Source of the DNA: Planctomycetota bacterium
Lineage (GTDB): Bacteria > Planctomycetota > Planctomycetia > Gemmatales > Gemmataceae
Direction: 5' to 3'
Assembly: GCA_018970845.1 (NCBI GenBank)
Contig: JAGWVO010000201.1
Span: 1-6,597 of the forward strand
Length of the DNA stretch: 6,597 nt
Position 1 is the stretch's first letter. Every line of letters starts with the position of its first letter. The notes below the pieces were generated by a model, which had not been told where the DNA came from, did not search any database, and saw nothing but the letters and a program-made list of their open reading frames with translations. Made by a program: the position numbers and the translations under genes. Below, piece by piece: positions 4,369-6,597 of the stretch.

Positions 4369-6597
4369 ATGCTCTCCTTGCTTGCAACGATCATCATCCT
4401 GCCTTGCCAGCCGGTGGATGCCTCATTTTTTGAATCCCGGGTAAGGCCCGTGCTTGTCGAACATTGCGGCAAATGCCACGGCGTTGGCGATGGAGCGAAG
4501 GTGAAGGGAGGTCTCCGCCTCGACAGCCGCATGTCCGTTCTGGCCGGAGGCGACAACGGAGCCGCGATTGTTCCGGGCGACCCGGCCAAGAGCCGCCTTG
4601 TTGCCGCGATTGAATATCTCAACGCCGACCTGCAGATGCCGCCCAAGGGAAAGCTGCCAGCCAAGGCGATCAGCGACATCAGGGAATGGGTGGCCGGCGG
4701 CGCCCCCTGGCCGGTGGAAAGCCGCGACAACCGGACAAAAAAAGAAGAGTCATTCGACCTTGCTTCCCGCAAGGCCCGGCACTGGGCCTGGAAACCGCTC
4801 CTGGAACCCGCGATCCCCGGCGGAACGGGCACATCCATCGACCGATTGCTTGAAAAAGGCCGGGCCGACTCCGGAATCAAGGCGGCGCCAAAGGCCGATC
4901 GGAGGACACTGCTGCGCCGCCTGAGTTTCGACCTCACCGGCATGCCCCCCACACCGGCCGAAGCCGAGGCCTTCGCCAGCGACAAGTCGCCGGACGCCTT
5001 CGAAAAGCAAGTTGACAGGCTGCTTTCCTCACCGCGGTTTGCCGAGCATTGGGCAAGGCACTGGCTCGACCTGGTGCGGTACGCGGAAACCCGGGGGCAC
5101 GAGTTCGATTTCCCGATTCCCAACGCCTGGCAATACCGGGATTATGTGATCCGCGCGCTGGATGCCGATGTCCCTTACGACAGGTTCGTGCGGGAGCACA
5201 TCGCCGGCGACCTGATCGCCGATCCGCGGCGGAACCAGGCGGAAGGGTTCAACGAATCGGTCCTGGGAACAGGTTTTTTCTTCCTGGGCGAGGAAGTCCA
5301 TAGCCCCGTGGATGTGAGGCAGGACCAGGCCGACCGGATCGACAACCGAATCGATGTGCTTGGCAAGACCTTCCTCGGCCTGACGATCGCCTGCGCCCGT
5401 TGCCACGACCACAAGTTCGACGCGATTTCCACCAGCGACTATTACGCGCTTTACGGCATCCTTGAAAGCTCGCACTACCGGCAGGCCCGCTTCGACACGC
5501 TGGAAGCGGAGAATGCCTTGGCCAAGCGCCTTTGGCAGGCACGGGAAGGCCAAGCCAAGGAGGCGGGAAACGCCTTGGCGGCCAGGCTCACGCAACTCGC
5601 CGATGATTGGCCCCGCATCGCGGGCGAGGCCAAGGCCCCGGGGCATCCGCTCCATGGAGTCCTGAAGCCATCCACCGCCGAGGCGTCACCAAAGGCCGCC
5701 GTCCTCGTCGATTACTCCCGGTTGCCCGATGGTGGCTGGTTGCCGGATGGCCCCCGCTTCGGCAACGGCCCCGTTCCGGTGGGCGCGTTCGCGCCCGGAC
5801 CCGACGGCCTGGTGACCGTGAACACCCGGGCCGCGGCGCGGCGCGACCGGTTCTGGCCGGCGCCGGCCGATGCGGCCGGTTGCCAGGGTGAACCGGGCGG
5901 CCTTTCATTCGCCCGGTCGGGGCGCACGCTCTCCACGCCGGCGTTCCGTGTCGGCTCGGGAAAAATCCACCTCCTCATGTCCGGCAAGGGTCATGTGCGG
6001 GCCTGCATCGGCTCCCATGTCATGCTGGCGGGCCCCCTGCACGGGGAGATGGCGCGCGCCTTCAACAACGGCCCCCAATTCCGCTGGTTCAGGATGTCCC
6101 TGGAACGGTACCAGGGCCTTCCCTGCCATATCGAGTTCTCAACCGACGATCCCGGCGCCGCGTTGGCAATGGTGGTGGAGGGGGATGATCCGGGTTCCGC
6201 CACCCCGGCGGCGCCCTTCGCCGCGGACCCGGTGGCGCTGCTGAAGTCCGCCGCCGCGCGGGCGCGCGCCGGAAAGCCGCTGACCGATTCCGCCGGTGAA
6301 GCCGGCTTTCTCTCGGCCCTGCTGGGCTTGCCGTTGGCCAAGTCCAACGAGGTTAGCGCCGCCCTTGCCGCGTGGAATGAGGCGGAAAAGGGCCTCCAAA
6401 AGGAAATACCCGGACCTTCCCGTCTGGCCCCGGCATGCCTGGATGGAACGGGAATGAACGAGCATGTGTTCGTGCGCGGTTCCCCGCGGGCTTCGGGGCC
6501 GGTAGTTCCCCGCCGGTATCTCGAGGCCCTCGATGCGGTTCCCTTGGCTGGTTCGGGAAGCGGCCGGATGGAACTGGCCCGCAAGATGACCGACCCG
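4369..6597 (+). CDS. PSCyt1/DUF1549/DUF1553 planctomycete cytochrome c-type protein, first 743 codons (3' end outside window)
   Basis: Member of a protein family expanded in planctomycetes and relatives, usually predicted to be exported. Its biochemical role is not firmly established. Layout seen: residues 1-18 are a short hydrophobic stretch ending VDA, a weak signal peptide. PSCyt1 (about 20-115) has the heme motif C33-G-K-C36-H37 and a possible distal ligand M90 in LQMPPKGKLP. PSCyt2/DUF1549 (about 155-370) includes RRLSFDLTGMPPTPAE, RFAEHWARHWLDLVRYAET, PNAWQYRDYVIRALDADVPY and a second CxxCH, C342-A-R-C345-H346. About 371-412 is charged and likely helical or coiled coil. About 440-605 is a beta-rich, probably sandwich-like region ending in FRWFRMSLERYQGLPCHIEF. 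PSD1/DUF1553 begins near 690 with GTGMNEHVFVRGSPRASGPVVP and continues off the edge. Family members are often about 1000 residues. In many genomes a DUF1501 gene follows, which would lie outside the window. The start is fixed by GAGGAG at 4356. Confidence 0.95.
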   Translation, partial: MLSLLATIIILPCQPVDASFFESRVRPVLVEHCGKCHGVGDGAKVKGGLRLDSRMSVLAGGDNGAAIVPGDPAKSRLVAAIEYLNADLQMPPKGKLPAKAISDIREWVAGGAPWPVESRDNRTKKEESFDLASRKARHWAWKPLLEPAIPGGTGTSIDRLLEKGRADSGIKAAPKADRRTLLRRLSFDLTGMPPTPAEAEAFASDKSPDAFEKQVDRLLSSPRFAEHWARHWLDLVRYAETRGHEFDFPIPNAWQYRDYVIRALDADVPYDRFVREHIAGDLIADPRRNQAEGFNESVLGTGFFFLGEEVHSPVDVRQDQADRIDNRIDVLGKTFLGLTIACARCHDHKFDAISTSDYYALYGILESSHYRQARFDTLEAENALAKRLWQAREGQAKEAGNALAARLTQLADDWPRIAGEAKAPGHPLHGVLKPSTAEASPKAAVLVDYSRLPDGGWLPDGPRFGNGPVPVGAFAPGPDGLVTVNTRAAARRDRFWPAPADAAGCQGEPGGLSFARSGRTLSTPAFRVGSGKIHLLMSGKGHVRACIGSHVMLAGPLHGEMARAFNNGPQFRWFRMSLERYQGLPCHIEFSTDDPGAALAMVVEGDDPGSATPAAPFAADPVALLKSAAARARAGKPLTDSAGEAGFLSALLGLPLAKSNEVSAALAAWNEAEKGLQKEIPGPSRLAPACLDGTGMNEHVFVRGSPRASGPVVPRRYLEALDAVPLAGSGSGRMELARKMTDP

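Noticed and set aside
4399..4413. Possible lipoprotein lipobox around Cys13 (IILPC) of the PSCyt1 protein.
   Set aside because: Proline at -1 does not fit the lipobox rule (Gly/Ala/Ser at -1), and no positive residues precede the hydrophobic stretch. A weak ordinary signal peptide ending VDA is more plausible.
4257..5123. A 288-codon minus-strand open frame opposite the start of the PSCyt1/DUF1549 gene.
   Set aside because: It is antisense to a gene with clear domain motifs and a strong ribosome binding site. Its translation is Ser/Arg/Ala-rich with no recognisable motif, typical of a shadow frame.
1..6597. Mobile elements, CRISPR arrays, tRNA/rRNA genes and defence or toxin-antitoxin modules.
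   Set aside because: No terminal inverted repeats, transposase motifs, regularly spaced repeats, tRNA cloverleaf signals or small paired genes were seen. The window is accounted for by three ordinary-looking genes and two intergenic regions.

Overview
The window looks like chromosomal DNA from a high-GC planctomycete. Three things support this. The protein at the right end is a planctomycete-type cytochrome c (PSCyt1/DUF1549 family), with a CxxCH heme motif near its N-terminus. The middle protein carries a dockerin-like calcium-binding pair ending in NLGVSTTIRPL, a module style I associate with Isosphaera-type planctomycetes. Its N-terminus also carries a motif (ESLESRWL) resembling the planctomycete LEPR-XLL signature. 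The exact genus cannot be read from the sequence.

Layout: (1) 1-1667, minus strand: the first 555 codons of leuS, leucyl-tRNA synthetase, running off the left edge. (2) 1668-1967: a divergent intergenic region with an extended -10 promoter candidate for leuS, a leader hairpin and short repeats. (3) 1968-4013, plus strand: a 681-residue vanadium-dependent haloperoxidase-like protein with an N-terminal dockerin and Ig-like extension and all diagnostic vanadate-site residues intact. (4) 4014-4368: an intergenic region holding two inverted repeats of the same form (ATGA-N4-TCAT), a sigma70-like promoter candidate and a strong Shine-Dalgarno sequence. (5) 4369-6597, plus strand: the first 743 codons of the PSCyt1/PSCyt2(DUF1549)/PSD1(DUF1553) protein, running off the right edge.

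Nothing here forms an obvious defence system, mobile element, CRISPR array or RNA gene. leuS is housekeeping and probably functionally unrelated to its neighbours. The haloperoxidase and the cytochrome-type protein are both probably cell-envelope or exported proteins in the same orientation, but a 355-bp gap with its own promoter candidate suggests separate transcription. The most interesting signals are the modular architecture of the haloperoxidase and the matched pair of operator-like palindromes upstream of the cytochrome-type gene.
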